From: Prolixibacteraceae bacterium UBA5740
GTDB lineage: Bacteria > Bacteroidota > Bacteroidia > Bacteroidales > Prolixibacteraceae
Reading direction: 5' to 3'
Assembly (NCBI GenBank): GCA_002419285.1
Contig: DIFU01000119.1
Coordinates: 1 to 18,925 of the forward strand
DNA: 18,925 nucleotides
Part shown: in pieces, positions 7,892 to 15,370 of the stretch
Layout: each line of letters opens with the position of its first letter
Position numbering within the stretch: the stretch's first letter is position 1
Notes under the pieces: model-generated
Told to the model about the DNA's origin: nothing
Database searches by the model: none
Seen by the model: only the letters and a program-made list of their open reading frames with translations
Position numbers and translations under genes: made by a program

Positions 7892-8830
7892 TCATGCCGA
7901 AATTATCTTCAATAAGATCAGCATGGGTAAAATTTCGAGGGTACAAAGGTACAAAAAGAGATAAAAAATAGAAAATTGTTTTTTTAAGAAAATGATTGTC
8001 CCTCGCCAGAGCAAAAAAATATATAAAATTGAAATTATTGTCAGGCCCGCAACCATATAATTGTGGGGTGACCCTGTTGGTGACCAGGCGGCCAATGCAA
8101 CCACAGGGAGCAAGAGTATTCCTGAAATTTTTAAATGAATATCGAAATGATAAAGAAATTCTGATGTGTCGGAAACGTTTTCAATGACAAACCCGGTAGC
8201 CAAATAGATTAGCTTTTTTGAAAAAACGGTTACAATGACGGAACCCTGAATGATCAGGAACAACCAGAATTTTGCTAAGGGTGGCTGTGCAAAAAATGTT
8301 TGTGCTACCTGAAAAAAGAACAATCCTATGATCATGTAGCTAAAGGTGTTGAGAATCAGTGATCCCCGGGTTAACGCGGCATTTCTCTCCCTGAACATCC
8401 GCGATGCGGTTGAATAGTTGACCAGACTCTGAAATAGGTTTAGCAGGTAATTCCCAAATGAGGTCCTGACAATGGCTAACAGTACCAAAGAGCCCAGAAA
8501 GACAAAAGTAAACCAGTCATTGCCCGCTGTTTCTGTTTTTCGGGATGGCAGCTCAAGGGTTACATCAGGTTCGGGTACAGTCAGGGTAGTGATGGTCTTT
8601 GTCTCAAGGTAATGGGTTCCTTCAATAAAAACCTTGTTATGCTCGCGCTGTTGCCACAGTCTTTGCTGAACACGGTTCATTCCGGGGGAGGTTTGCTGAT
8701 TGCCTGAACCTGCCATGGTTTGGTCAACCGGACGTTGCATCTGTTGTCCTATGCTTTCTCCCGGTTCGGCTCCTGCAAATGCCTGATAGGATTTTGGCGC
8801 CATTTGACCTGGTCCTGGTGATTCTGTCAT
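7892..8830 (-). CDS. DUF4271 integral membrane protein
   Basis: A protein of unknown function found in Bacteroidota upstream of hemD. With the ATG at 8830 it has 312 residues. An upstream TTG at 8863 is possible in frame but lies inside the -7 promoter box, so the ATG is preferred. The N-terminal ~100 residues are polar and rich in Gln, Pro, Met and Gly (MTESPGPGQMAP), without a signal peptide. Six or so hydrophobic segments follow, around 106-122, 155-180, 186-212, 234-249, 257-280 and 285-311. The ending YLCTLEILPMLILLKI is the family signature. Co-transcription with hemD suggests a link with haem or the respiratory membrane, but no motif points to a catalytic role. Confidence 0.85.
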   Translation of the reverse strand: MTESPGPGQMAPKSYQAFAGAEPGESIGQQMQRPVDQTMAGSGNQQTSPGMNRVQQRLWQQREHNKVFIEGTHYLETKTITTLTVPEPDVTLELPSRKTETAGNDWFTFVFLGSLVLLAIVRTSFGNYLLNLFQSLVNYSTASRMFRERNAALTRGSLILNTFSYMIIGLFFFQVAQTFFAQPPLAKFWLFLIIQGSVIVTVFSKKLIYLATGFVIENVSDTSEFLYHFDIHLKISGILLLPVVALAAWSPTGSPHNYMVAGLTIISILYIFLLWRGTIIFLKKQFSIFYLFLYLCTLEILPMLILLKIISA

Positions 8831-8860
8831 GGTTATTATTCTCACAGCGATTGACGGCCG

Positions 8861-8868
8861 CAAAGATA
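8861..8868 (-). promoter_or_regulatory. -7 box (TATCTTTG) for the DUF4271 - hemD unit
   Basis: The classical Bacteroidota -7 sequence, an exact TAnnTTTG match, 30 bases upstream of the DUF4271 ATG. Its position rules against the in-frame TTG at 8863 as the start. Confidence 0.65.
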
Positions 8869-8922
8869 ACGATTTTTAAAGCGTAATGTCAGTGATTTTT
8901 TGGCAATTGGCTGCGGTAATGA

Positions 8923-9087
8923 TCAGGTGCAGTTTTCCTGCTCATAGCTTTCAAGGTTCCTGATCAGCTCCACCAGTTCTTCAGCCTCGGGAGTGCCATC
9001 CGGGGCTTCTATAATCTCCAGGAACCTTTCGAGTGCTTCCCTGTAGTCTTCTTCTGTTCTGATTCTTTCCTGTGATTTAGTGTGCAT
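8923..9087 (-). CDS. 54-residue protein resembling the HigA N-terminal segment, overlapping polA
   Basis: An ATG at 9087, inside the last codons of polA (11-base overlap in another frame), opens a frame of 54 codons ending in TGA at 8923. The product is highly acidic and helical: a start MHTKSQERIRTEEDYREAL, then FLEIIEAPDGTPEAEELVEL, then a tail ending SYEQENCT. The pattern IRTEEDY...ALE, GTPEAEEL, then SYE strongly resembles the N-terminal ~55 residues of HigA-type antitoxins, which normally precede an HTH domain. Here the HTH is absent: the next 60 bases hold only the promoter of the next gene, and no toxin gene is adjacent. The overlap suggests translational coupling to polA. It may be a free-standing small protein or the stub of a lost antitoxin. 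The ORF is clear; the function is unknown. Confidence 0.6.
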   Translation of the reverse strand: MHTKSQERIRTEEDYREALERFLEIIEAPDGTPEAEELVELIRNLESYEQENCT

Positions 9088-11866
9088 CCAGCCAGTTTTT
9101 TGCTGATTTCATTTCGATGGTGAGCGGAACTTCCAATTGAACAGCTGATTCCATTTTTTGTTTAACGATTTGTTCAACTTCAGAAAGCTCTGCTGCAACC
9201 ACGTCAAAATTCAATTCGTCATGCACCTGGAGCACCATGCGTGACTGGAGACCTCTATCAATGAATGCCTGATGGATAGAGATCATGGCTAATTTGATGA
9301 TATCTGCCGCGGATCCCTGGATAGGGGCATTGATGGCATTTCTTTCGGCCATCCCCCTAACTACAGCGTTGTTTGAATTGATATCTGAAAGATAACGCCG
9401 CCGGCCCATAATGGTCTCCACAAACCCTGTTTTGCGGGCCTTGTCGATCGACAAATCCATATATTCCCTGACCCGTGGAAAATTCTCAAAATATCCGTCA
9501 ATCAGCTCTTTTGCCTCAGGGCGTGATATGTTCAGCCTTTGTGACAATCCAAAGACGGATATTCCGTAGATGATTCCAAAGTTGGCTGTTTTGGCTTTGC
9601 GCCTCATGTCAGTGGTTACTTCCCCTACGCCAACTTTATATATTTTTGCGGCCGTGATTGCATGGATATCCTGATTGTTCCGAAATGCTTCCAGCATTTG
9701 CTCATCTTTACTCAGGGCTGCCATGATCCGGAGCTCGATTTGGGAATAGTCGGCCGACAGGAACAAATGATTTTCATCTGAAGGGATAAAAGACCTCCTT
9801 ATTTCCCTTCCATTCTCATCCCTGATCGGAATATTCTGAAGATTGGGATTGTTCGAACTCAACCGGCCTGTGGCCGTTACTGCCTGGTTGTATGATGTAT
9901 GGATTTTACCTGTTCGGGGATTGATCAGCAAAGGCAGGGTTTCAACATAGGTATTGAGTAACTTTTTCAGTCCTCTGTATTCCAGTACCTTGCTGACGAT
10001 AGGATGCTTATGCAAGAGTTGCTGGAGAACTTCTTCATTGGTTGAATACTGTTTTGTCTTGGTCAATTTGGCATTAGGGTCAATCTTTAGCTTCTCAAAC
10101 AGGATCTCTCCCAACTGTTTAGGCGACGATACATTGAAATCTTCACCTGCCAGTTCAATGATTTCCTTCTCAAGATTGATAATCTGTTCCCGCAATTCTC
10201 CGGCATACTGATTCAGCGATTCCGGATCCAGTTTGACTCCTTCCATTTCCATATCGGTCAGTACAGGAACGAGGGGCATTTCCAGGCTTTCAAAAAGGGA
10301 TGTCAGTCCATGCTGATCCAATTCGGCGGCCAGGACGTCCTTAAGCTGAAGTGTCAGGTCGGCGTCTTCACAGGCATAATCCATCAGTTTGGCGGGCTCA
10401 ACCGACCTCATGGTCAACTGATTCCTGCCTTTTGCCCCAATCAGGGCTTCTGTCGGGATCTTTTCATAATTCAGGTAGATCTCGCATAAATAATCGAGAT
10501 TGTGTTTTATCTCAGGCTGTATGAGGTAGTGGGCCAGCATGGTATCAAAAAGTTTTCCCTTTACATCAAATCCGTACTGTTTCAGCATCAACAGATCATA
10601 TTTGATATTCTGGCCAATTTTCATGATTCGGTCATCCTCGAACACAGCCCTGAATTCCTCCAGTATTTCAACTACCTTTTCCCTTTTATTGGGCAGCAGG
10701 ACACAGAATGCCTCATGTTTCCTGAAGGAAAATGAAAGGCAAACGAGGTCGGCCGAATGGGGATCGAGTCCGGTCGTTTCAGTGTCGAAACAAAATCCGG
10801 ATTGAACCGAAAGCTCTGCACGCAGACTAGCCCTCTGCAATTCATTTTCAACCAGATAATACTGATGTGGGGTAGTGTCGATCGATTCCGTTTTTTTCGA
10901 AGCAACAACCTGAGGGGCAGGATCTTCAAAGGAAAAGAGGGTTCCCTGGGTGGCTTTGGCTGTGGATGCAGGTGCAGCTGGAGACTCATTCAGTTTGAGA
11001 CGGTCACTCAGTTGCCTGAATTCAAGATCCTCAAACAGAGATTTCAGGGAAGGAAAATCCGGCTCGTCCATTTTCAAGGCAGTTTCCTCGAATTCGATGG
11101 GAACATCCAGGACAATGGTTGCCAGGTGTCTTGAAAGTCTCACCTGTTCTTCAAAGGTTTCCAGGTTTTCTTTCTGTTTCCCCTTCAGCTGATCCAGGTT
11201 TTGGTATATGCCGTCAATGCTTCCAAAGTCATTGATCAACTTTTGTGCATTTTTTGGACCGATGCCGGGACAACCCGGTATATTGTCGGCCGAATCACCC
11301 ATCAATCCCAAAATATCGATCACCTGCATGGGTGAATCTATTCCGAAATTTTGCTTCACCTCTTCAATCCCCCAAACTTCGTTGTCGTTGCCCGACTTTC
11401 CCGGTTTGTACATCAGGATTGAATTCGTCACCAATTGCGCGTAATCCTTGTCAGGAGTCATCATGAAGGTTGTAAATCCTTCTGAAGACGCTTTTTGGGC
11501 CAACGTCCCGATGATGTCGTCAGCTTCAAATCCTTCCATTTCAATGATCGGTATGCGAAAAGCCTCAATCAGTTTGCGTATATAGGGTATTGATTTACGC
11601 AGATCTTCCGGCATTTCCTGACGGTTTGCCTTATAAGCAGGGAAAAGCTCGTGCCTGAATGTTGGTTTCGACATATCAAAAACTACCCCGATATATTCGG
11701 GCTTGTCTTTTTCAAGCAATTGAACCAGGGTATTTGCAAATCCCAATGCTGCAGAAGTGTTGACTCCTTTGCTGTTAAACCTCGGGTTTCGGATAAAGGC
11801 AAAATAGCTCCTGTAGATCAGGGCATAGGCATCGATAAGGTAAAGCTTCTTTGAATTGTCGGACAT
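9077..11866 (-). CDS. polA: DNA polymerase I with 5'-3' and active 3'-5' exonuclease domains
   Basis: A full-length Pol I of 929 residues. The 5' nuclease (FEN-like) domain spans about 5-290 (LIDAYALIYRSYFA, EGFEADDIIGTLA, PDKDYAQL, GLMGDSADNIPGCPGIGPK). After a flexible Ala/Pro/Lys linker (293-325) comes the 3'-5' exonuclease with its acidic residues intact: Asp361 and Glu363 (FDTETTG), Asp424 (NIKYDLLML), Tyr497 and Asp501 (YACEDADLT). Proofreading is therefore expected. The polymerase domain has motif A (SADYSQIELR, Asp706), the O-helix (RRKAKTANFGIIYG, 755-768) and motif C (QVHDELNFD, Asp883). It fills gaps in repair and removes RNA primers. queD lies 10 bases upstream on the same strand, and a 54-codon gene overlaps the polA stop. 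The three form one transcript. Confidence 0.98.
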   Translation of the reverse strand: MSDNSKKLYLIDAYALIYRSYFAFIRNPRFNSKGVNTSAALGFANTLVQLLEKDKPEYIGVVFDMSKPTFRHELFPAYKANRQEMPEDLRKSIPYIRKLIEAFRIPIIEMEGFEADDIIGTLAQKASSEGFTTFMMTPDKDYAQLVTNSILMYKPGKSGNDNEVWGIEEVKQNFGIDSPMQVIDILGLMGDSADNIPGCPGIGPKNAQKLINDFGSIDGIYQNLDQLKGKQKENLETFEEQVRLSRHLATIVLDVPIEFEETALKMDEPDFPSLKSLFEDLEFRQLSDRLKLNESPAAPASTAKATQGTLFSFEDPAPQVVASKKTESIDTTPHQYYLVENELQRASLRAELSVQSGFCFDTETTGLDPHSADLVCLSFSFRKHEAFCVLLPNKREKVVEILEEFRAVFEDDRIMKIGQNIKYDLLMLKQYGFDVKGKLFDTMLAHYLIQPEIKHNLDYLCEIYLNYEKIPTEALIGAKGRNQLTMRSVEPAKLMDYACEDADLTLQLKDVLAAELDQHGLTSLFESLEMPLVPVLTDMEMEGVKLDPESLNQYAGELREQIINLEKEIIELAGEDFNVSSPKQLGEILFEKLKIDPNAKLTKTKQYSTNEEVLQQLLHKHPIVSKVLEYRGLKKLLNTYVETLPLLINPRTGKIHTSYNQAVTATGRLSSNNPNLQNIPIRDENGREIRRSFIPSDENHLFLSADYSQIELRIMAALSKDEQMLEAFRNNQDIHAITAAKIYKVGVGEVTTDMRRKAKTANFGIIYGISVFGLSQRLNISRPEAKELIDGYFENFPRVREYMDLSIDKARKTGFVETIMGRRRYLSDINSNNAVVRGMAERNAINAPIQGSAADIIKLAMISIHQAFIDRGLQSRMVLQVHDELNFDVVAAELSEVEQIVKQKMESAVQLEVPLTIEMKSAKNWLDAH

Positions 11867-11876
11867 AGTTTCTCAA

Positions 11877-12326
11877 TTATGGGTTATCTGATGCAACCCA
11901 TTCGGCAAACGAAGTGATTGTCTCATACAACCTGATGCTGTACAATGTTACCCCTTCGGGTAAAAGTGGTTTCAGCATATCGGCAATATATTGTAGAATA
12001 TTTTCGGTAGTGGGTTGGAAATCAACAACAAGTATTCGGGAAGTGGTCAGTTGCAAAGCCTCCAGGTGACGGTGATCAATCAGCCGATTCACCATCAGTG
12101 CATGGTCGAGCTTCTCAGTGACATGTGTTTTTACAAGCATTTTCAGTTCATGAAAATCCATGACCATTCCGTCCTTCGGATCTCCGGGACTTCTGAAAAC
12201 ATTTCCGTAAATGGTTATTTCCAGGTTGTAGGAGTGCCCGTGAATATTCCGGCATAATCCATCGTATCCATGCAGGGCATGTGCCATCTCAAAATGGAAC
12301 CTTTTGGTTACCCTTATTTTTGTCAT
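11877..12326 (-). CDS. queD: 6-carboxy-5,6,7,8-tetrahydropterin synthase (6-pyruvoyl-tetrahydropterin synthase family)
   Basis: Converts 7,8-dihydroneopterin triphosphate to 6-carboxytetrahydropterin, the second step toward queuosine. The 149 residues include the zinc histidines His16 (FEMAHAL), His29 and His31 (CRNIHGHSYNLE) and the catalytic Cys25 in the CxxxHGH arrangement, plus VMDFHELK, LDHALM, PTTEN and RLYETITSFAEW near the C-terminus. Presence of the Cys favours QueD over eukaryote-type PTPS. It is the first gene of the queD - polA - small-ORF unit, with a 10-base gap to polA. queC and queE are not in the window. Its 5' region is shared with divergent speA. A weak -7-like TAATTTTA (12347-12354, one mismatch) is the only promoter hint. 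Confidence 0.93.
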   Translation of the reverse strand: MTKIRVTKRFHFEMAHALHGYDGLCRNIHGHSYNLEITIYGNVFRSPGDPKDGMVMDFHELKMLVKTHVTEKLDHALMVNRLIDHRHLEALQLTTSRILVVDFQPTTENILQYIADMLKPLLPEGVTLYSIRLYETITSFAEWVASDNP

Positions 12327-12375
12327 TCAAAAGATATTTTCAACGGTAAAATTACTCAATTTTAAGTGTCAATTT

Positions 12376-12401
12376 TCCCTTTAAAAGGGAGGGCAATGCC
12401 C
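12376..12401. repeat. Two adjacent short palindromes between queD and speA
   Basis: TCCCTTT / AAAGGGA (12376-12390, one central base) is followed at once by GGGCA / TGCCC (12391-12401, one central base). They lie in the 219-base region between the divergent queD and speA starts. They could be operator half-sites or a decayed intergenic repeat; nothing else in the sequence decides. Confidence 0.4.
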
Positions 12402-12482
12402 AACTTCTGAATTCCTGCCTTAACATGCTGCCAAAACAGGGGGTTAGATGGGGTAAAAATACCTTTTAAATACATTTTTATG

Positions 12483-12490
12483 TAATTTTG
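12483..12490 (+). promoter_or_regulatory. Candidate -7 box (TAATTTTG) for speA
   Basis: Exact TAnnTTTG match 55 bases before the preferred speA ATG, predicting a leader of roughly 50 bases. The same octamer precedes nadA. No clear -33 element is seen. Confidence 0.5.
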
Positions 12491-12545
12491 TCGATTCGCA
12501 TTTTGCGTGAAGTCAAAATCAGTAACAATCTTTAATTTTTTTGGG

Positions 12546-14438
12546 ATGAGAAAATGGCGCATTGAGGATTCTGCAGAACTTTACAACATCCATGGCTGGG
12601 GAATTAATTATTTCTCCATCAATGAGAAAGGAAATGTTGTGGTAACACCGCGGAAAGACGGTGTGGAAGTGGATCTCAGGGAGCTTGTAGAAGAGTTGCA
12701 GTTGCGGGATGTATCAACGCCTTTGCTCGTAAGGTTTCCGGACATCCTGGACAGCCGGATTGAAAAGATGAATTCATGCTTTAAGATTGCTGCCGAGGAG
12801 TATGATTACAAGGCGCAGAATTTCATAATCTATCCCATCAAGGTTAACCAGATGCGACAGGTGGTGGAGGAGATTGTCGGGCATGGCAAGAAATTCAACA
12901 TCGGCCTGGAAGCCGGTTCGAAGCCTGAACTCCATGCCGTAATTGCCATTAATACTGACAGCGATTCATTGATTATCTGCAACGGGTACAAAGACGAAAG
13001 TTACATTGAGTTGGCATTGCTGGCCCAAAAGATGGGACGTCATATATTTATCGTGGTTGAAAAACTGAATGAGCTAAAGCTGATCGCAAAAGTCGCAAAA
13101 CGACTGAAAATTAGTCCGAATATTGGTATCCGTGTCAAGCTGGCCAGTTCAGGGAGCGGCAAATGGGAAGATTCGGGTGGTGATGTCAGCAAATTTGGGC
13201 TGACCTCGAGCGAACTGCTACAGGCGATGGACTATCTCGAAAAGAACGGCTTGAAAAAATGTCTTCGATTGCTCCATTTTCATATCGGAAGCCAGGTCAA
13301 CAAAATCAGAAGAATTAAGATCGCCCTCCGCGAAGCGGCCCAGTTTTATGTACAGATGCATCTTGCCGGTTTCAAGGTTGAATTTGTAGACATAGGTGGG
13401 GGTTTGGGCGTTGATTACGATGGCACCCGTTCCTCGAACAGCGAAAGCAGCGTGAATTACAGCATACAGGAATACGTCAATGATGCCACCGCTACCATGG
13501 TGGATGCAGCCGACAAGAATAACATTCCCCACCCCAATATCATTACCGAATCGGGGCGGTCGCTGACTGCCCACCATTCAGTGCTGATTTTTGAGGTGCT
13601 TGAATCCACCTCTCTTCCACAATGGGATGAGGAAACGGAGATCGCGGAAGACGACCATGAGCTTGTCCGCGAACTCTATGATGCCTGGGAACAGCTCAAC
13701 CAACCCAGAATGTACGAAACATGGCATGATGCACAGCAAATCAGGGAAGAAGCACTCGACCTGTTTAGTCTTGGTCTGGTCGACCTGAAAACCCGTGCCC
13801 AGATCGAAAGGCTCTTCTGGTCAATTGCCCGCGACATCCACCAAATGACCATCAAGCTAAAGCATGTGCCTGAGGAATTGGTGACGCTTCCGAAATTGTT
13901 GTCAGACAAGTTTTTCTGTAATTTTTCGCTCTTCCAGTCACTGCCCGATTCATGGGCGATCGACCAGATTTTCCCGATCATACCCATACAGCGACTCGAT
14001 GAGAAACCCGACAGGTCGGCCACCATACAGGATATTACCTGTGACTCGGATGGCAAAATCGACAATTTCATTTCAACCCGAAATCTTTCGTACTACCTGC
14101 CTGTCCATTCGCTAAAGTCAAAAGAATCATACTATATCGGGGTATTCCTTGTAGGTGCCTATCAGGAAATTCTGGGTGACCTTCACAACCTGTTTGGTGA
14201 TACCAATGCCGTACATATCTCTGTTTCTGATAAGGGATATGAAATTGACCAAGTGATTGATGGAGAAACGGTAGCCGAGGTACTCGATTATGTCCAGTAT
14301 AATGCCAAGAAACTGGTTAGAACTGTCGAAACGTGGGCGGCCGCTTCCGTAAAATCCGGAAAAATAACGACGGAAGAAGGAAAGGAATTCCTCTCGAACT
14401 ACCGTTCCGGATTGTATGGCTATACCTACCTCGAATAA
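12546..14438 (+). CDS. speA: Biosynthetic arginine decarboxylase
   Basis: Decarboxylates arginine to agmatine, the first step of the arginine route to putrescine and spermidine, with PLP as cofactor. The ATG at 12546 gives 630 residues beginning MRKWRIEDSAELYNIHGWG, the standard N-terminus in this phylum. A GTG at 12507 is in frame but would add an atypical Phe-rich extension. The fold-III motifs are present: Lys99 for PLP (IIYPIKVNQ), HFHIGSQ (244-250), the glycine loop DIGGGLGVDYDG (282-293), ESGRSL (335-340), Cys499-Asp500 (ITCDSDGKID) and GAYQEILGDLHNLFG (537-551), as in the SpeA group. It is transcribed alone, divergent from queD. speB-type agmatinase or agmatine deiminase genes are not adjacent. 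Two hairpins follow the stop codon. Confidence 0.97.
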   Translation: MRKWRIEDSAELYNIHGWGINYFSINEKGNVVVTPRKDGVEVDLRELVEELQLRDVSTPLLVRFPDILDSRIEKMNSCFKIAAEEYDYKAQNFIIYPIKVNQMRQVVEEIVGHGKKFNIGLEAGSKPELHAVIAINTDSDSLIICNGYKDESYIELALLAQKMGRHIFIVVEKLNELKLIAKVAKRLKISPNIGIRVKLASSGSGKWEDSGGDVSKFGLTSSELLQAMDYLEKNGLKKCLRLLHFHIGSQVNKIRRIKIALREAAQFYVQMHLAGFKVEFVDIGGGLGVDYDGTRSSNSESSVNYSIQEYVNDATATMVDAADKNNIPHPNIITESGRSLTAHHSVLIFEVLESTSLPQWDEETEIAEDDHELVRELYDAWEQLNQPRMYETWHDAQQIREEALDLFSLGLVDLKTRAQIERLFWSIARDIHQMTIKLKHVPEELVTLPKLLSDKFFCNFSLFQSLPDSWAIDQIFPIIPIQRLDEKPDRSATIQDITCDSDGKIDNFISTRNLSYYLPVHSLKSKESYYIGVFLVGAYQEILGDLHNLFGDTNAVHISVSDKGYEIDQVIDGETVAEVLDYVQYNAKKLVRTVETWAAASVKSGKITTEEGKEFLSNYRSGLYGYTYLE

Positions 14439-14452
14439 TCAACAGAAACAGG

Positions 14453-14500
14453 AAAAGGCAAGAGCACGATCCGCCATTGTGGAGCGCCCTCATGCCTTTT
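14453..14500 (+). terminator. Branched hairpin, probable speA terminator
   Basis: An outer stem AAAAGGCA (14453-14460) pairs with TGCCTTTT (14493-14500) and encloses a small stem TCCGC-CATT-GTGGA. It starts 14 bases after the speA stop. The T-run is only four bases and is the stem's own 3' arm, so the strength is uncertain. Confidence 0.45.
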
Positions 14501-14508
14501 GACATAAA

Positions 14509-14537
14509 AAAGCGGTGGAATATTGTGCCACCGCTTT
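14509..14537 (-). terminator. Strong hairpin in the speA - tRNA gap, T-run on the minus strand
   Basis: A perfect 10-bp stem (AAAGCGGTGG / CCACCGCTTT) with a 9-base loop. The T-run needed for an intrinsic terminator lies on the minus strand (six T), yet no minus-strand gene ends here. It may simply back up the speA terminator or block antisense transcription from the tRNA region. The rest of the 14439-14746 gap holds no gene that I can support apart from the tRNA promoter. Confidence 0.5.
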
Positions 14538-14702
14538 CCGCCTGAAAGTCAAAAACAAACGATCTTTGCCTTACGTCTATCACAATCAATCAACCCTTTA
14601 AGTTTTAAGTTCACAACGAAGGGAAAAATCATAATTAGTTACGAAAACCTCACTGTATGGTTACATGAAGAAAGATTATCAGTGATTATTTGTTGGATTT
14701 TC

Positions 14703-14732
14703 TTGATTTAATTTTGATAATTCCTATTTTTG
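14703..14732 (+). promoter_or_regulatory. Promoter of tRNA-Arg (TTG, 19-base spacer, TATTTTTG)
   Basis: The -7 box TATTTTTG (14725-14732) matches TAnnTTTG exactly, and a TTG at 14703-14705 stands 19 bases before it, the usual -33 spacing in this phylum. The mature tRNA starts 15 bases after the box. This is the best-formed promoter in the window. Confidence 0.65.
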
Positions 14733-14746
14733 CACACCATTTCAAT

Positions 14747-14818
14747 GGCCTCATAGTTCAAGGGATAGAACGGAAGTTTCCTAAACTTCAAATTCGCGTT
14801 CGAGTCGCGGTGAGGCTA
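14747..14818 (+). tRNA. tRNA-Arg, anticodon CCU
   Basis: The 72 bases fold into a complete cloverleaf: acceptor GGCCTCA/TGAGGCT (with a G1-U72 wobble), D stem GTTC/GAAC, anticodon stem GAAGT/ACTTC with loop TTCCTAA (anticodon CCT, reads AGG), a 4-base variable loop, and T stem TCGCG/CGCGG with loop TTCGAGT, then discriminator A. CCA is not encoded (CA follows the discriminator). Its promoter and terminator are both visible. The last 12 bases plus the following CA are repeated 2.9 kb downstream, so this tRNA is the attachment site of an inserted segment, and its 3' end as seen here is the left copy of that duplication. Confidence 0.95.
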
Positions 14819-14820
14819 CA
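14807..14820. repeat. Left attachment-site copy (tRNA-Arg 3' end)
   Basis: GCGGTGAGGCTACA, part of the T stem and acceptor 3' strand of tRNA-Arg, occurs again exactly at 17739-17752. The identity stops sharply on both sides of the 14 bases. Confidence 0.7.
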
Positions 14821-14832
14821 TTTTTATATTAG

Positions 14833-14872
14833 AGGGCTGGTAACCAACGGGTTGCAGCCCTTTGGTTTTTTT
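14833..14872 (+). terminator. Intrinsic terminator after tRNA-Arg (left copy)
   Basis: Stem AGGGCTG/CAGCCCT, extended inward by AACC/GGTT around AACG, followed by TTTGG and seven T. It begins 14 bases after the tRNA and lies inside the insert, so the insert supplies the terminator now used by the tRNA. Confidence 0.85.
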
Positions 14873-14901
14873 AGGTGACGGTATAGGTGACGATAAATGA
14901 T
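14873..14901. repeat. Left subterminal repeat with two AGGTGACGRTA units
   Basis: Two tandem 12-base units, AGGTGACGGTAT and AGGTGACGATAA, then ATGAT. It matches 17569-17597 at 27 of 29 positions in the same orientation. The paired-unit form at both ends of the insert suggests recombinase arm-type binding sites. Confidence 0.6.
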
Positions 14902-14914
14902 TTTTCAATAGCTT

Positions 14915-15043
14915 TTAAGCAAAAAAGTGGGTGCAATTTTCTACCTTAAAAACTCTCCCGACAGTGATCCTTTGATAATGCTTCGATACTATTATGGGTA
15001 TTCGAGATTCAATTTTCCCACCAACAATTTTTAATGCACTCAT
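14915..15043 (-). CDS. 42-residue ORF coupled to the SEC-C gene
   Basis: An ATG at 15043 overlaps the stop of the SEC-C gene in the form ATGA and opens 42 codons ending TAA at 14915. The product begins MSALKIVGGKIESRIPIIVS and ends VENCTHFFA; it is basic and has no motif that I recognise. The ATGA overlap is typical of translational coupling, which is the main support. It could be a real small gene, the front of a gene cut by the end of the insert, or chance. Upstream of the left subterminal repeat no longer frame continues. Confidence 0.35.
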   Translation of the reverse strand: MSALKIVGGKIESRIPIIVSKHYQRITVGRVFKVENCTHFFA

Positions 15044-15369
15044 TTTTCATTGGTTAATTCAACTTTGTCATAATTGCCAACTCCAATGTCCAGACATCTC
15101 AAATTCGATTTGGCTTCAATCGTTTTTGTCTTTAAGACTTTAATTTCAATTTCTCCAATATCATTGTCAACCAGCTTGCATCCGATTTTATTTTCTGGGT
15201 CTAATTTCAAAGCATGGCACTTTTTATATTTTAATCCACTACCACAAAAGCATATCTCATTTCTCTGAAATGGAACTATCGTTTTGCTTGCATTTTCCTT
15301 CTTTACAAAAAGTCTTATGATTTTCTCTATAATCTTCAATTTTATTTGTTCGTTAGCTTTTTTCAACAC
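15040..15369 (-). CDS. Small SEC-C zinc-motif protein
   Basis: About 109 residues. A basic, Lys/Ile-rich helical N-terminus (1-33) leads to a SEC-C metal motif, RNEICFCGSGLKYKKCH, with ligands Cys40, Cys42, Cys51 and His52 (CxC-x8-CH). This is the motif found at the end of SecA and in many small stand-alone proteins. The remaining 55 residues (beta-rich, IGEIEIKVLKTKTIEAKSN) are not recognised. The start is a GTG at 15369 or the next codon TTG. It lies only about 4 bases after a GACCGTTAGCCA boundary on the coding strand, so the gene has almost no leader of its own, as in gene cassettes. Its function is unknown; stand-alone SEC-C proteins may bind nucleic acid or ribosome-linked partners. Confidence 0.75.
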   Translation of the reverse strand: MLKKANEQIKLKIIEKIIRLFVKKENASKTIVPFQRNEICFCGSGLKYKKCHALKLDPENKIGCKLVDNDIGEIEIKVLKTKTIEAKSNLRCLDIGVGNYDKVELTNEK

Positions 15370-15370
15370 T

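Noticed and set aside
8831..8863. TTG at 8863 as the DUF4271 start
   Set aside because: The codon lies within the TATCTTTG promoter box, so it would not be on the transcript.
12507..12545. GTG at 12507 as the speA start
   Set aside because: It would add 13 Phe/Lys-rich residues not expected for the family and leave a leader of only about 10 bases after the -7 box. MRKWRIEDS at 12546 is the standard N-terminus.
12362..12562. 66-codon minus-strand frame between queD and speA
   Set aside because: It runs through the speA promoter box and 5' end, and its product has no family signature. It is best read as noncoding.
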